A program made the translations under genes and the position numbers. Below are positions 11,340-21,733 of a stretch of DNA of 64,000 nt, piece after piece. The notes beneath the pieces are model-generated. The model did no database searches. It saw only the letters and a list, made by a program, of their open reading frames with translations, and was not told where the DNA came from. The first letter of the stretch is position 1, and each line of letters starts with the position of its first letter. The DNA comes from Anniella stebbinsi (taxonomy: Eukaryota; Chordata; Lepidosauria; Squamata; Anniellidae), in the NCBI GenBank assembly GCA_029215795.1, contig JARDYH010000003.1, positions 261,013,062-261,077,061 of the forward strand, read 5' to 3'.

Positions 11340-11535
11340 CTCAATAGGAACATTGGAAGCTGCCTTCTACTGAATTAGACCATTTGGCCCATCAAGCCCA
11401 ATATTGTCGACACTGATTGGCAGCAATGGCTCTCCAGGGTTCCAGGCAGGATCCTTTCCTAGCCTTACCTGGAGAAGCTGGGGATTGAACCCGGGACCCT
11501 GCATGCAAAGCAGCTGCTCCACCACTGAGTGAGCG
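11340..11535 (-). repeat. tRNA-Ala-derived SINE, best copy
   Basis: Minus strand: ctcagtggtggagcagctgc (A box), tttgcatgcagg (tRNA-Ala TGC anticodon region), gggtcccgggttcaatcccc (B box), agcttctccaggtaagg, then the body and an end in gaaggcagcttccaatgttcc. The tRNA part closely resembles tRNA-Ala(TGC); the 3' part resembles the LINE tails nearby. It is not a functional tRNA gene because the acceptor stem runs into SINE body. Confidence 0.8.
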
Positions 11536-11785
11536 GGCAGAGGCAGCCTCCCTCCCTCTCCCTCTCGGCAATCCCACAGGCCTAATCCACCCTGCTGCTG
11601 CGTTCAGGGAGGGTGAACAAGAGACAGGAACAGCTGATGCGTTCTCCTGCCTACACACTTTCGTGTCCGCCCCAAGGAGCATGTCCTGCAGAGAGAGAGA
11701 AAGCAAGGCGAGCCAGAGGAAGCAGAGGTTTCTTCTTGCTGGAGAAGTTGCTGCCCCCACACAATTTCTCTGCATTTCCTTAGGG
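11536..11785. other. No gene recognised
   Basis: Unique DNA; overlapping short open frames only. Confidence 0.4.
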
Positions 11786-11925
11786 ACCGATCTACACCAA
11801 GCAGGCTACAACACTTTGAAAACGTTTTGAAAACTGTATATGGAGTGTGTCCTGGGCCCCAACAGTTGTCACTACTGTTATAAACCGTTTTAAACTGTTT
11901 TAAAGCAGTAGATCCTGCCCTTCCC
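11786..11925. mobile_element. MITE family B, partial copy
   Basis: Starts gaccgatctacaccaagcag and contains the inner block aaaacgttttgaaaactgt and the repeated ttttaaactgttttaaagc. The same inner block is at 49022-49166 and the same end is at 21.7 and 60.45 kb. The right end is truncated near gtagatcctgccc. Confidence 0.6.
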
Positions 11926-12244
11926 TCGACGGTAGCAGCTCTCTTTGCCTGCTCACCTGCCCTTCTCTCTTTGCAGTGATCTACCTGCTGCTCCTGCATC
12001 TTGTCTCTCTGGAGCCATGCAGCGGAAGAACTGAACTTTGCCATCCAGAGCGACGGGGAGCGAGTAAAAGATGCCTGCTTCTTAGAGGAGAAGCACCCAC
12101 TACCTTTGCCTGCTCACTCGACTTCTCTCACCGGAAGGTGTGGAGCATTGGGCTCCTGGGGCCTAACCCCCACCATCGCACCACTCAGAGGGAGAATGCA
12201 GGTGAGTGCTCCTTCTATGACCAGCTCATAGGTGAGAGAGGGTG

Positions 12245-12462
12245 AACAAGTGGTCATACTGCTCTAACAGTCAGGAAGTTTTTCCTGATGTCCAGCCGGA
12301 ATCTGGCTTCCTGTATCTTGAGCCTATTATTCCTCGTCCTGCACTCTGGGATGATCGAGAAGAGATCTTGGCCCTCCTCTGTGTGACAACCTTTCAAGGA
12401 CTTGAAGAGTGCTATCATATCACCTCCCCTCTTCTCCAGGCTAAACATGCCCAGTTCTTTCA
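12245..12462 (-). repeat. CR1 LINE, C-terminal ORF2 part (first segment)
   Basis: Minus-strand peptide resembles the CR1 ORF2 end ([21 protein letters not shown], then [13 protein letters not shown]). The 3' tail is missing at 12245. The element is cut by an L1 insertion and resumes at 12736. Confidence 0.8.
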
Positions 12463-12735
12463 TATATTTTTTTTAAAAAATACATCTTTATTACATTTTT
12501 TTCATATCTTACATCATTCAATCACCCTTTTAACATCAATACTATTATTTACCCCCCTTCCCCTCTTCCTCTCTTTTATTGGTTAATTTGCCTCTGTTCT
12601 CTTCTTCTTTTCTTCCAGCTTCTTCTCTATCTTTTCTTTCTTTTCAGGAATCCCATAACTTTTTATATGCTTCCCCAATATTGTTCTTATTTGGATCTTT
12701 CTCCATATATTCTATATATGCAAACCATTCTCTTT
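12463..12735 (-). repeat. L1-type LINE 3' end inserted in CR1
   Basis: On the minus strand this is the end of an L1-like ORF2, an A-rich 3' region and an AATAAA signal before an A/T-rich tail (plus strand near 12466-12495). It is flanked by near-identical 14-bp direct repeats, GCCCAGTTCTTTCA at 12449-12462 and GCCCAATTCTTTCA at 12736-12749. These are the expected trace of target-primed insertion and they split the CR1 exactly. Confidence 0.75.
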
Positions 12736-13045
12736 GCCCAATTCTTTCAGTCTCTTCTCATAGAGCTTTGTTTCTAGACCCCTGATCATCCTTGCTGCCC
12801 TCCTCTGAACATGCTCCAGCTTCTCTGCATCCTTCTTGAAGTGTGGTACCCAGAACTGGATGCAATACTCAAGATGGGGCCTAACCAGTGCTGAAAAGAG
12901 AAGAACCAGTACCTCACGCAATTTGGAAGCTAGACTTCTATTAATGCAACCCAAAATGGCATTTGCTTTTTTTGCATCCACATCACACGTCACAAACTGA
13001 ACAATGGTAAATGGAGTCCATTCTTCAGGTGGGGTGGCAAGCAAC
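12736..13045 (-). repeat. CR1 LINE, ORF2 part (second segment)
   Basis: Minus-strand peptide [44 protein letters not shown]... is the region C-terminal of the reverse transcriptase in CR1. The element is 5'-truncated near 13045 and continues across the L1 insertion. Confidence 0.8.
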
Positions 13046-13535
13046 CTAGTCCAGTGAGGGAAGAATGTAGGGAGAGTCCACGTATTTTAAATTCTGTTTC
13101 CATCTGTGGCCAGCTTGGTGCCTCAAGCAAGGCATGAGGACAAAGACTATCCCCTGTTGTCTAGTACTCAGAGGTATATTGGCTCTGAACAGGGAGGCTC
13201 CATTTGGTTTTCAGCTCTTTCTCTGATGTGCAAAGATCCTGCCTTGGGAACAGGTCTTGGACACTCCTGGCCTCATCTACGTCTGGGATGCTATGACTTT
13301 TTAAAGTATTATTATTTTGTCCTGGAGAAGGCTAAAAGAAATCTTGCTCCTTCAAGATGAGTATGAAGCCATAGTGGCAGAAACAGGTTCATAAAGTCAT
13401 AGAAGCAAAAAGAAATCAAAGTTGCCACTGACAAATGGGATTTGTATGTTCTTGGATGTAAAATCCAACTTCCCCGCTCCCCTCTATAGAAAGAAGTTGA
13501 CTCTCCTTCATTTGAGTTCGTCTGGCCTTGGCAGT
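13046..13535. other. No gene recognised
   Basis: Unique DNA with no supported feature. Confidence 0.4.
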
Positions 13536-13612
13536 GGTTCCCAACCTGGTGCCCTCCAGAACTTTTGGACTACAACTCCCAGCATTCCTATCCATTGGCT
13601 AGGTTGGGGCTG
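13536..13612. repeat. P1 palindromic repeat, half copy
   Basis: Contains gtggttcccaacctgg, gccctccagaacttttgg and ctacaactcccagcattcc, a motif set that recurs at 51.5 and 55.35 kb, where the second, inverted half is also present. Confidence 0.55.
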
Positions 13613-13792
13613 AAGACCAAAACATGTGCAAGAGGGGGAAGGTTGAGCTAGGTTCTGCTACCACCGGAGATGAAAGTTGAGCCTACACTGCTAGGAATTT
13701 ACTATGGCAGAAAAGTGAACTACTTGTTCTGCTTCATAAAAGCCCCCCACATACCCCTGTTCTGGTTTCATGTCATGGTTGGTCATGTAGAG

Positions 13793-13838
<46 letters not shown>

Positions 13839-13850
13839 TGTGTGTGTTTT
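13793..13850 (+). repeat. CA microsatellite with adjoining GT run
   Basis: About twenty CA units switch to GTGCGTGTGTGTGT, giving a self-complementary pair of runs. Confidence 0.95.
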
Positions 13851-14079
13851 CCCTTTTTTTAAAAAAAACAAAACTAAAACCATGAACATAAATGTTTGAA
13901 AAGGTGAATTTGCAGGTTTCGTGCCATGAAATCCATTTTTTTTTTGAGGCGAGTCTAATTCCTGTGCCAAGTTTCAAATGAAGATGGCCAAGTCCATCCA
14001 TCTTAAAAATCCAGCTTCATACACAAAATCCAGATTCATGACATGGTTTATCACACAGATATTCCATGTGATGTTTTGC

Positions 14080-14108
14080 CAAAAATAAATAAATAAATAA
14101 ATAAATAA
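14080..14108 (+). repeat. AAAT microsatellite
   Basis: About seven AAAT units; may be the tail of a lost retroelement. Confidence 0.8.
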
Positions 14109-14285
14109 TTCCTGCATACGTTTAAAGCCAGAATCAGCACTCGTTAACTTAATAAATGAAACTGTATGTCTTTCTGTAATAATGCATTCTAGTGCTTCTT
14201 GCCAGATCATGTTGACACACTGGCCAAGCCATCCCACTGAATCCACTGGTGGTAGAGAAGGCTGCCTGCTTGCCTGCCTGCCTGC

Positions 14286-14640
14286 CTCTTTCTCTACAAG
14301 AGAGGTTTAAAGCTCTTTCAAGGCGCTTTAAAAAAATTACCTCTACCAGAATGGAGTGCAAATCGGGCGTAAAGGTGCATTATCTCTCCGATTATGCACA
14401 TTATCGAATGCGCGTTAAACAGCGAGTTTTATTTTGCTCCGGCTGTTAAAGCGCATTTTGACTGTGTGAACAAGCGCTTATGCGCATTAACTACTTGTCA
14501 AGCGCATTTTGGTCAACCGTTAATGCGCTTTGCCGCCTCTCGCCGCCTCTCGGGCAGAGGTATTAGGCTTAAATGCGCTTCAGCGATTATGCGCATAATC
14601 GCCTAACCGGGCGCAAAAGCGAATCCTTGTAGAGGGGACC
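14286..14640. mobile_element. GCGC-rich palindromic element (unclassified)
   Basis: About ten GCGC tetramers occur in roughly 300 bp of an otherwise CpG-poor region, mostly inside AATGCGCTT, AAGCGCATT or TTATGCGCATAA contexts. A perfect 20-bp palindrome sits at 14583-14602. CTCTACAAG at 14292-14300 and CTTGTAGAG at 14627-14635 form possible terminal inverted repeats; CCTCTTTC before and CCTCTGTC after could be a target duplication (7 of 8). No protein is encoded. Confidence 0.45.
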
Positions 14641-14850
14641 TCTGTCTCTCTCCATGCTTCTCATTGTGCCTAGATCCTACTCTTTATGCTAGACTGGACT
14701 GTTCCAGAATAAGCACAGGTACCATTCTTGTTTCTGATTTTGCCGACTTAGACCATCCCTGGCCTGATCATCCTGCTTCTTGCCTCTTTTATGCTTTTAG
14801 GCTGGTATATATCTTTGATCTGCAAACCAGATGTCAGAACACGGGAATTC

Positions 14851-14905
14851 AGTCTCTCTCTCTCTCTCTCTCTCTCTCCCCTCTCCCTCTCTCCCCTCTG
14901 ACACA
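14851..14905 (+). repeat. CT microsatellite
   Basis: Long run of CT units, interrupted by CCCCT. Confidence 0.9.
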
Positions 14906-16560
14906 CATTCTCCTTGTGCTTCCAACTCTTTAGGACAGGGTAAAATCTGACATATGCCCTAAGAGTAGAACCTTTGAGATGAATGGGACTCAAGTTAGCC
15001 ATGACTTAGGATTAAGTCCTATTCATTTCAATGGGTCCAATCTAAATAGGACAGGGAGGGCAGATTACTCCCCTGGACCAAGCTGGTGGGTGGGATGACA
15101 TCAAGAGGCAGGGCCTCACCCCAAAGCCCCTCCCTCCTATGACAGCACTCGCACCCACCCACTTAACAAAATCTCCATTCAGAAAGAGACATGTAGCTCT
15201 GCACCTTTCTCTGCATTCTGCACAGACAAAGGGACTCATCCCTTTGCAGGATTCATCCAAATGGCTTGCAGGAGCTGTGCTGCTCCATCCTGAAACTCAC
15301 ACATTTCAACTGGGAGAGTGAGCAGCACAGGACATGGGGCAGGGAAATCCCCTCCTATCAGAAACTGGTGATAAGAAAGGGATTCCTGTTGCATCACTTA
15401 CCCTCAGGGGTTGAGGATTTGGGATGGGGCAGGGTTTGGGGAGTGGGGGGTGGGACTCATGGAGGGTGATCAACCCTCCATGGGCTGGATTGGGCCCCAG
15501 AATGGACCAGATTAGGTCTGCAGCTGGGAAATTGCCCACCTCTGAAGTAAGACTTAGATTGGATTGTATCAATTTTCACAGCCAAACTTCCTAGCATTGA
15601 CATAAAATGGAATTAGGTTACTCTTGCATTCTGTGAAGCAAAACCTGTTTATCAAAGACAATGGTGTTTATATATTTGTGTCTTTGAAAAGGAAGAGGAG
15701 GAGGAGGAGGAGATTTACTATGATGACTGTACCTGAGGACCTAGTAAACTTCTACCAGTCCAGACTGTTTATACTGATCTAGAGTGACCATTCTTTAACA
15801 TGTTTTCACTTGTGTTTTGTACACACAAGTGATCTTGTTAAGCTGAAATAAGTGGGTAGATTTTCCTGACTTGTACAAAGATAAGGGTGTATTTCCCAAT
15901 AGTAAATGATAAATCCATATCCTAAAGAGCTGACTCTATAAAGTCCTGATGGGAAAGTCAATGTAAGTATCCTCAGTGGTCTTGGGCAATATTTTAGACT
16001 GAACATGTAACAAGAAGATGACATCATTATGATCACTGGGGGACCAGCCTGGAGGAGCAGCATGCATAGGTTAACTTGTCTCCCCTTCATTCACACACAC
16101 CAACCCGCGTGAAAGCTTTGTCATGGTGACAACTGCACAGCTTTGGTTTGAGTGCAGCCACATTAGTGATATGGCTAATGGCTCCCATTCCATAGGACTT
16201 TTCGCTAGTCATCAGCACGCTAATAATTTATTTTCATGTTGACATCCGTTTCATCTTCATATGTAATGGATAGCAGTAATGCCTTGCTCTGAGGTCCAAA
16301 TTCTTTGACACATGATTCTTACCTTGGGCATGAAAGGACCTGGATTCGTTTCCTTGGAAAGCTCATGCCCTTGGGTTGTGGGGTGGGAAGAGGGGACACA
16401 TTTTTATTAGGTAGCATATCCTATGAAAGTCCTGTGCATTAGACTCTGGGGAGCTGCTGTCCATCAAAGTAGACAATACTGTACTAGACAGACAAGTCAT
16501 TTGACACAATATGAGGCAGCGTCTATGTTCCTGTTTTTCCAAAACCATTGGGCCTTGAAA
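14906..16560. other. Mostly unique DNA, no gene
   Basis: A P2-like piece (agtcctattcatttcaatgg) lies near 15015-15045. A GGA run lies at 15690-15711. At about 16440-16545 a decayed minus-to-plus remnant of the tRNA-Ala SINE body is visible (agacaatactgtactagac, atgaggcagcgtctatgttcc). Nothing else recognised. Confidence 0.45.
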
Positions 16561-16563
16561 ATA

Positions 16564-16594
<31 letters not shown>

Positions 16595-16601
16595 GAGAGA
16601 A
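16561..16601 (+). repeat. GA microsatellite
   Basis: Run of GA units with one GACAGA interruption. Confidence 0.9.
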
Positions 16602-16624
16602 CATATTTTGTCCAGAACTGCCCA

Positions 16625-16880
16625 TTCCCAGCATGTTACTCCTTTGCTGAGGGAGCTGCACTGGCTGCCTATTCTCTACTGGGTCAGGTTAAAGGTTCTT
16701 GTACTAGTGTACAAAGTCCTAAGCAACTTAGGACCAGGATGCCTGAGAGAGCACCTTATCCCCTATCAACCTGCCCAGTCACTGAGGCCATCAGAGGGCA
16801 TGTTCCTGGTGGTTCCACATGGACCTGCTGTCCGATTGGAGTCCACTGGGAAAGAGCCTTCAGTGTGGTCACCCCATCTC
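16625..16880 (+). pseudogene. L2-like LINE ORF2 C-terminal remnant
   Basis: The plus-strand peptide LLRELHWLPILYWVRLKVLVLVYKVLSNLGPGCLREHLIPY... matches the C-terminal region of L2-clade ORF2 proteins, with the conserved LHWLP motif and a leucine-rich stretch. Only this end is present and it runs out of frame before 16880. It is immediately followed by a foldback monomer. No catalytic region is present. Confidence 0.65.
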
Positions 16881-16884
16881 TGTA

Positions 16885-17042
16885 TCTGGTCAAGAGGGCA
16901 GGGCTCCTGCAGCTTTAACTGTTGTGATGAAGAGGGAATTTCACCAGGTGCTGCATGCATACAAATGACACATGCTGAAATCCCCTTTTCTATGCAACTG
17001 TTAAAGGTACAGGAGCCCTGTCCTTTTCATATGGTCACCCTA
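16885..17042. mobile_element. FB foldback family, single-unit (monomer) copy
   Basis: Contains the unit aactgttgtgatgaagaggg, aatttcaccaggtgctgcat, then catgctgaaatcccc and cctttt, ending catatggtcaccctac. This is the older 'ATGCATGCAGCACCTGG' subtype. Only one arm pair of the unit is present, unlike the 320-bp inverted dimers. The left end is eroded. Confidence 0.7.
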
Positions 17043-17780
17043 CAACTGCCATCATCCCTAGACAGCAGGTTTATTTATTTCTAAATAAAAGTAAAATAAT
17101 ATGCAACACTACATTTTGCACATAGAGTCTTAAAAATCACCAATGCTTTTTGCTCCCATTTCTGCTGTGGAGCAACTATTCTGGAATTCCATTTCTCCAG
17201 CAATTGTGCTTGGACTGTCATGCCATTTTTAAGCAACCATTCATTGCGACAAGTAGCCTTGGGTTGTACAGTAATTGAAATTGTGGTGTTAGTTGTCAAT
17301 GCTAAAATGCAGGATTCCAGAAGTGGCTTCCTTTCCCTCTCCTTCATGTTTCCAAGAGCTCATCCCGATTGTCGGGGGTTCAGTGAATTATTGCTGCAGG
17401 CAGATGAACACATGGATTTTCCTGATGTTTGCAGATTTGAGGATGCTGAAATTATGCAAATAGCTCACAGTTTGCCCAAAGAGCAAATTAGCGTGGCATA
17501 CCTGTAGCAAGGGGTATGTATGCATTGCTACTGAAGTGTGAACATTCAGCACATTTTACCTCATTAACACACGGGGGGTAGCTGTGTCTTATCGCTTTAT
17601 TGTTGCAATCATTGTAACTGCTTCCTACGGCCATTTTGTATCAGTTCGTATAACACAGACCCTTATGGAAAATGTCTGAAAAGTCAACCCACTGGTCACC
17701 CTGGGTTGCATTGCCAGTTCCTTTATAGTCTTTAAGAACCAAGAGAATGCTTGTCTAGGAAAAGATATATGTGCTGTATA
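17043..17780. other. No gene recognised
   Basis: Unique DNA. The open frame at 17220-17507 has no recognisable homology. Confidence 0.4.
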
Positions 17781-17858
17781 GTATAGTTTTAATTATTGTG
17801 AACCACCCAGGCAGCTTAGGCTATTGGATGGTATAGGAATTTAATTAATATATTATAA
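17781..17858 (+). repeat. L2-like LINE 3' tail fragment
   Basis: ttttaattattgtgaaccac, caggcagcttaggctattgg, then ATTAAT-type tail. It is the diagnostic tail seen in other copies without the ORF part. Confidence 0.55.
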
Positions 17859-17968
17859 TACAGCATTCCCAGAATTTGGACTGACTGGGTTTGCATTACA
17901 TCCCTTGTTTTTAACTGTCTGTAGTGGATGGTCAAATGGCTGCTTCCAGCATATTAGTTGACGTAGGG

Positions 17969-18082
17969 CACAATTCTATGCATGTTTAGGCAGAAAAAAA
18001 TCCTACATCTCCCAGCATTCCCCAGGAAATATGCTGGGAATTGTGGGCCATTTTTTCTGTCTAAAAATGCATAGGATTGTGG
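17969..18082. repeat. P3 palindromic repeat
   Basis: caattctatgcatgtttagg and its complement at the other end (ctaaaaatgcataggattgt) enclose ctacatctcccagcattccc and tgctgggaattgtggg. The whole 114 bp can fold as one hairpin. A half copy begins the repeat at 28.2 kb. Confidence 0.65.
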
Positions 18083-18084
18083 CA

Positions 18085-18345
18085 TTATTTGTTTAATTAT
18101 TTATTTGTAATATTTGTATACTGCCTTTCCACAGAAGTCACCAAGGTGGTAAACACCAGATCAAAATGAAACTTTAAAATAAAATATTTTAAAAATATCA
18201 TAAAACCATTGAGGTGGGGGGAAATCAGAAGTAAAAAAACCAGGAGAAAACATAAAAAGAAATCCACACACAGTAAAATCATTAAAAGCAATTTAAAAGC
18301 TACATTAAAAGTGCCTTAACAGATTTTCAAACAGCAGAAAGTGGG
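18085..18345 (-). repeat. LINE 3' tail (L2-like)
   Basis: ttgtttaattatttatttg, tactgcctttccacagaag, then an A-rich string of aaaacat/aaatatt units. This is the reverse-strand form of an L2-like 3' untranslated region. Confidence 0.5.
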
Positions 18346-18352
18346 GCCAGTC

Positions 18353-18530
18353 CTCAGGTGATGATATGGAAAGGAGGACAGGGCTCTTATATCTTTAACA
18401 GTTGCATATAAAAGGGAATTTCAGCAGGTGTCATTTGTATGCATGCAGCACCTGGTAAAATTCCCTCTTCATCACAACAGGTAAAGCTGCAGGAGCCCTG
18501 CCTAGCATGACCAGATACAGAAACTGACCT
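18353..18530. mobile_element. FB foldback family, partial copy (older subtype)
   Basis: gatatggaaaggaggacagg, ggaatttcagcaggtgtc, tgcatgcagcacctgg, ctcttcatcacaacagg, then gagccctgcctagcatgacc. The right end appears to run into a second family end (tgaccagatacag). No target duplication found. Confidence 0.65.
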
Positions 18531-18559
18531 CTGGGAGTTTCACTAGACAGTAGACACTT

Positions 18560-19198
18560 GCTTTTCAGCCCGTCTGGCAAAGGTGCTTCAGAGGGGGAGG
18601 GAAGGAGGCTTGAGGAGGCTCAGGATAACTCATATCCTGGCCTCTCCAGTCTCCTCCCATCCCTGCCCTATGGAATAACCCATGGGCATGCACATAGGGT
18701 GTGCTGAGTGTGCCCAGGCACACCCAATTTTCCCAGGGCACCTCTGCTTTGCTGCCCCCCCCCCTTGAATCGGGACTTTTAAAAGAACGTGAAAGCCTCC
18801 AGAAAGCCTCCATTAGCATCTCTGGGGGAACTACAAATTTTCCGGAGGCCCTGGAAAGTGCGCTTTCTCACCCCCACCGCTCAATCTGGGCAGTGGAGGG
18901 GTGAGAAAGCATGCTTTCCCTTCCTCCACTCCAATCAGGGCCTTTAAGGTGCACACCCTAATGAAATAAGGTGCATGCCTATGGAACAACCCCTTTTATC
19001 CTCCTCCAAGGTCACTTTCCCAACCTTGGAGAATCAGCCAGTGAGGTTCCTCTGCAACAGTTACAAGGGGGAGGAGTCTGGGGTCAGATCCCTGACTCCC
19101 CCTTCTGAGGTTGGAGCACTATCTCCAACTATGGGGTTTTCCCTGAGCCATCCTATGGTCCCTGAGGTGCTCACCCGGGGGCTATAGGATTGCTCTCT
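18560..19198. repeat. Dispersed repeat Q, with nested insertion
   Basis: Matches the repeat at 28220-28660 (ggagggaaggaggct, tcctccc...cctgccc, then caacagttacaagggggagg and an end in tataggattgct). It is interrupted at about 18683-18976 by another palindromic element. The Q family ends resemble the P3 ends (AATCCTATG), suggesting a related non-autonomous DNA element. Confidence 0.5.
18683..18976. mobile_element. GC-rich inverted-repeat element nested in Q
   Basis: Left end gggcatgcacatagggtgtg and right end gcacaccctaatg...aaggtgcatgc are inverted relatives. Inside, GTGAGAAAGC and GCTTTCTCAC form a hairpin. CTATGGAATAACCC before and CTATGGAACAACCC after (18669-18682 and about 18978-18991) are a 14-bp near-perfect direct repeat, longer than a normal DNA-transposon duplication. 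Confidence 0.5.
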
Positions 19199-20680
19199 CC
19201 ATGATGCCTTATATAATTTCAATGTTCCTGCCTTTCCCATGTTCAGTCACGAGTACCATTGCTTATGTAGCCAAAATGGAAACGACCCCACACAACAGGG
19301 GGTAGAAACAGGTTTGGGGGAACCTCAAGTTTTCCGATCTGCAAAAGGATCTTTTAAAAGAAAACTTAAAGAAGGGACCATTCCATCAATCCAGTAAGGA
19401 CTGAGCATGTTCAGTGGTGACAGAGGCGGAATGTCTGTGCGTATATAGTGGGAATGGGGGAAGGCACCCGGCAGGACAGCAGTGTTGACTGATAGTACAC
19501 TGATCTGGATCAATCCATGCTGCAAGATTTTGTTGCAGTTCCCACTTCTGTTACATTCAAGAGAACAGTCTGCAGGCACATGATGGAATTCTACTGCATC
19601 AGCTATATAGGTCTAGCCAGTAGTCCTCAATGTTATCTGTATAGGAAGCTGCCTGGAAATCAAAAGTAAGCTGCTTAGAAAGAGATTAGAGTATTTGTGT
19701 AATAAATAAGTAAATTGCCAAGGAGAACTTTATTTTAAGAGAATTTGTTATGGCTAGCTTTTAAATACATTGTAATTTGATTTTTTTTTTTTAAACCCTT
19801 TCAGTTTAACATGTTGGGTTAAGGACTTTCCATGTTCCCCCAAGCTCCGAAATGCTGGCTGTTAAATCCTACACTCCTATGATACACATTATTTTAGGCA
19901 ATATGCTATAGTATCTCATGCTGTGGTTAGTTCCTGCTTTGTTACTGTCTTGGAGCTAGGTGGCTGTAAGCACCAGCGTGGTGGACCGAGGTCCCACATT
20001 TTTCTGTTCACCGGAATAGAGACATGCGTCTATGCGACTTAAACTAGCATGCAACTGAAGTGACCCTTCCATTTCACAAGTATCCACATGGCAACCAATA
20101 TATTACCACTAATGTCAGGGGCACTATGCCACTGCACGCCACTTGTTGAGGAACGATATTGTCAAGCTTTTGTTCCATCGTCCACTGATTGATGACATCG
20201 GATTTTCCCCTCTTCAGAAAAGTACACAAAAATGACCCCCTGCAATTTATGTAACTTTCACTGGTATGCAATATTTTTTATATATATATATTTCATATTG
20301 CTATGGCTCTGTTTGTTTTTAATGGGTTTTTATTTAAATATAAAAATGGTATATGCTGGAATAGTTTTTGACAAGCTTTCATACCTCTCTATAACTAAAT
20401 TTGTATACAAGCCCAGAAAGTTTTTAAAAAAATATTCCATGGAATCTACACAACTCAGAACATGCCAGTCTCCTCCAGAATCCAGAAGTTGGATTTGTTG
20501 GCATTCCATGTCATTTGAAAACATTTTGGATTTCTCTGACATCCCTAACTTCAATGCAAATGAGAACGTGGTAAAAGTCTTCTTCTTGCCTTTTATTGTC
20601 CCACCTATGTGTCAGTCCTGCTGCTACTGTTGCTTCATATAGGTTACTTCTTTAAATATTCCTTGGCAGTGGAGGTAAGG
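19199..20680. other. No gene; unique DNA
   Basis: T run near 19780-19793 and a TA run at 20279-20292. The 136-residue open frame at 20232-20642 has no recognisable domain. Confidence 0.4.
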
Positions 20681-21000
20681 TAGGCTGACCATATGAAAAG
20701 GAGGACAGGGCTCATGTAACTTTAACAGTTGTAGAAAAAAGGGAATTTCAGCCAGTGTCATCTGTATGCAATTAGTTTCTGGTGAAATTCCCTCTTGATC
20801 ACAACAGTTAAAGGTGCAGGCACTATACTAGAGTGACCATATACAAAAGAAGGCAAGGCCCCTGCAACTTTAACTGTTCAGAGGAACAGGGAATTTCACC
20901 AGGAACTAATTGCATACAAATGACAATGGCTGAAATTCCCATTTCTCTTCAACTGTTAAAGTTACATGAGCCCTGACCTCCTTTTCATATGGTCAGCCTA
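20681..21000. mobile_element. FB foldback element, 320-bp copy
   Basis: Begins TAGGCTGACCATATGAAAAG and ends with its complement. AGGTAAGG occurs immediately before (20673-20680) and again at 20999-21006, overlapping the terminal A, as expected for an 8-bp target duplication. Arms are near-complementary through gaatttcagccagtg and cactggctgaaattcc. Loop in the common orientation (actatactagagtgaccat). Confidence 0.85.
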
Positions 21001-21733
21001 GGTAAGGGGCCATTGATAATGCTATCACATAACAGGGAGGGATTTCAGCCCCCCCATACTTGACTTTGATCGCATTACAATATTTCATTAGCTTTCAGAA
21101 CAATTCTGATCCGTTTGCTATCATTACAGCACAGAAGAAGTTTATAAGAGGAGTACAAAAGAAACAACGGTTTGGCATGCGCTGAGACACAAGCCTCGTG
21201 GCACAAATTACACTGTGCAGCATAGGTCTCTATGGAATACTAGAGAGATGCAAATCAGTGTGACTTCGGAATTCTGTTGAGTAAGTGCGGCCACCTTTTT
21301 CACATTCTGATCAATGACTGCATTGCGTAGTGAGCTCTTAACTGCATTGCACATGCTGTTTGGGTCAGCCTACAGGTTTGCAAAACAAAGCAACCGCAAC
21401 AAAACTTTGAGATGCCTCCTAATTGCATGTTGAAGAGGCATGGGTGCGAATTCCATTTCAGTTCAGCTTTTATAAACATTTTCCAAAATTTTCAAAGTTC
21501 TCCATATTCAAGGGAAAAAAGAACTTGGGATTTTTTAAAGATGAATTTTGGAGAAACTGAAATGCTTCGATTCATCCATTCAAGCCCAGTTTGGAGTGTT
21601 TTGCTTTTCAAAGTCTAGGTTTGAATCCCTGTGTATTCAACCATGTTAGTGTTTAATTAGGGTTGCCCCCTCTTTTATCTGCCAGGAGCCTCATCTTTAA
21701 GAGCTATATGGCAGGCACAGGCAAGTACATCAT
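21001..21733. other. No gene recognised
   Basis: Unique DNA without supported features. Confidence 0.4.

Noticed and set aside
11440..11530. A functional tRNA-Ala gene
   Set aside because: The acceptor stem does not close and the sequence runs into a SINE body; at least three other copies share the body.
17220..17507. 95-residue open frame as a small gene
   Set aside because: No domain, no splice or start context, and nothing in the flanks to support it.
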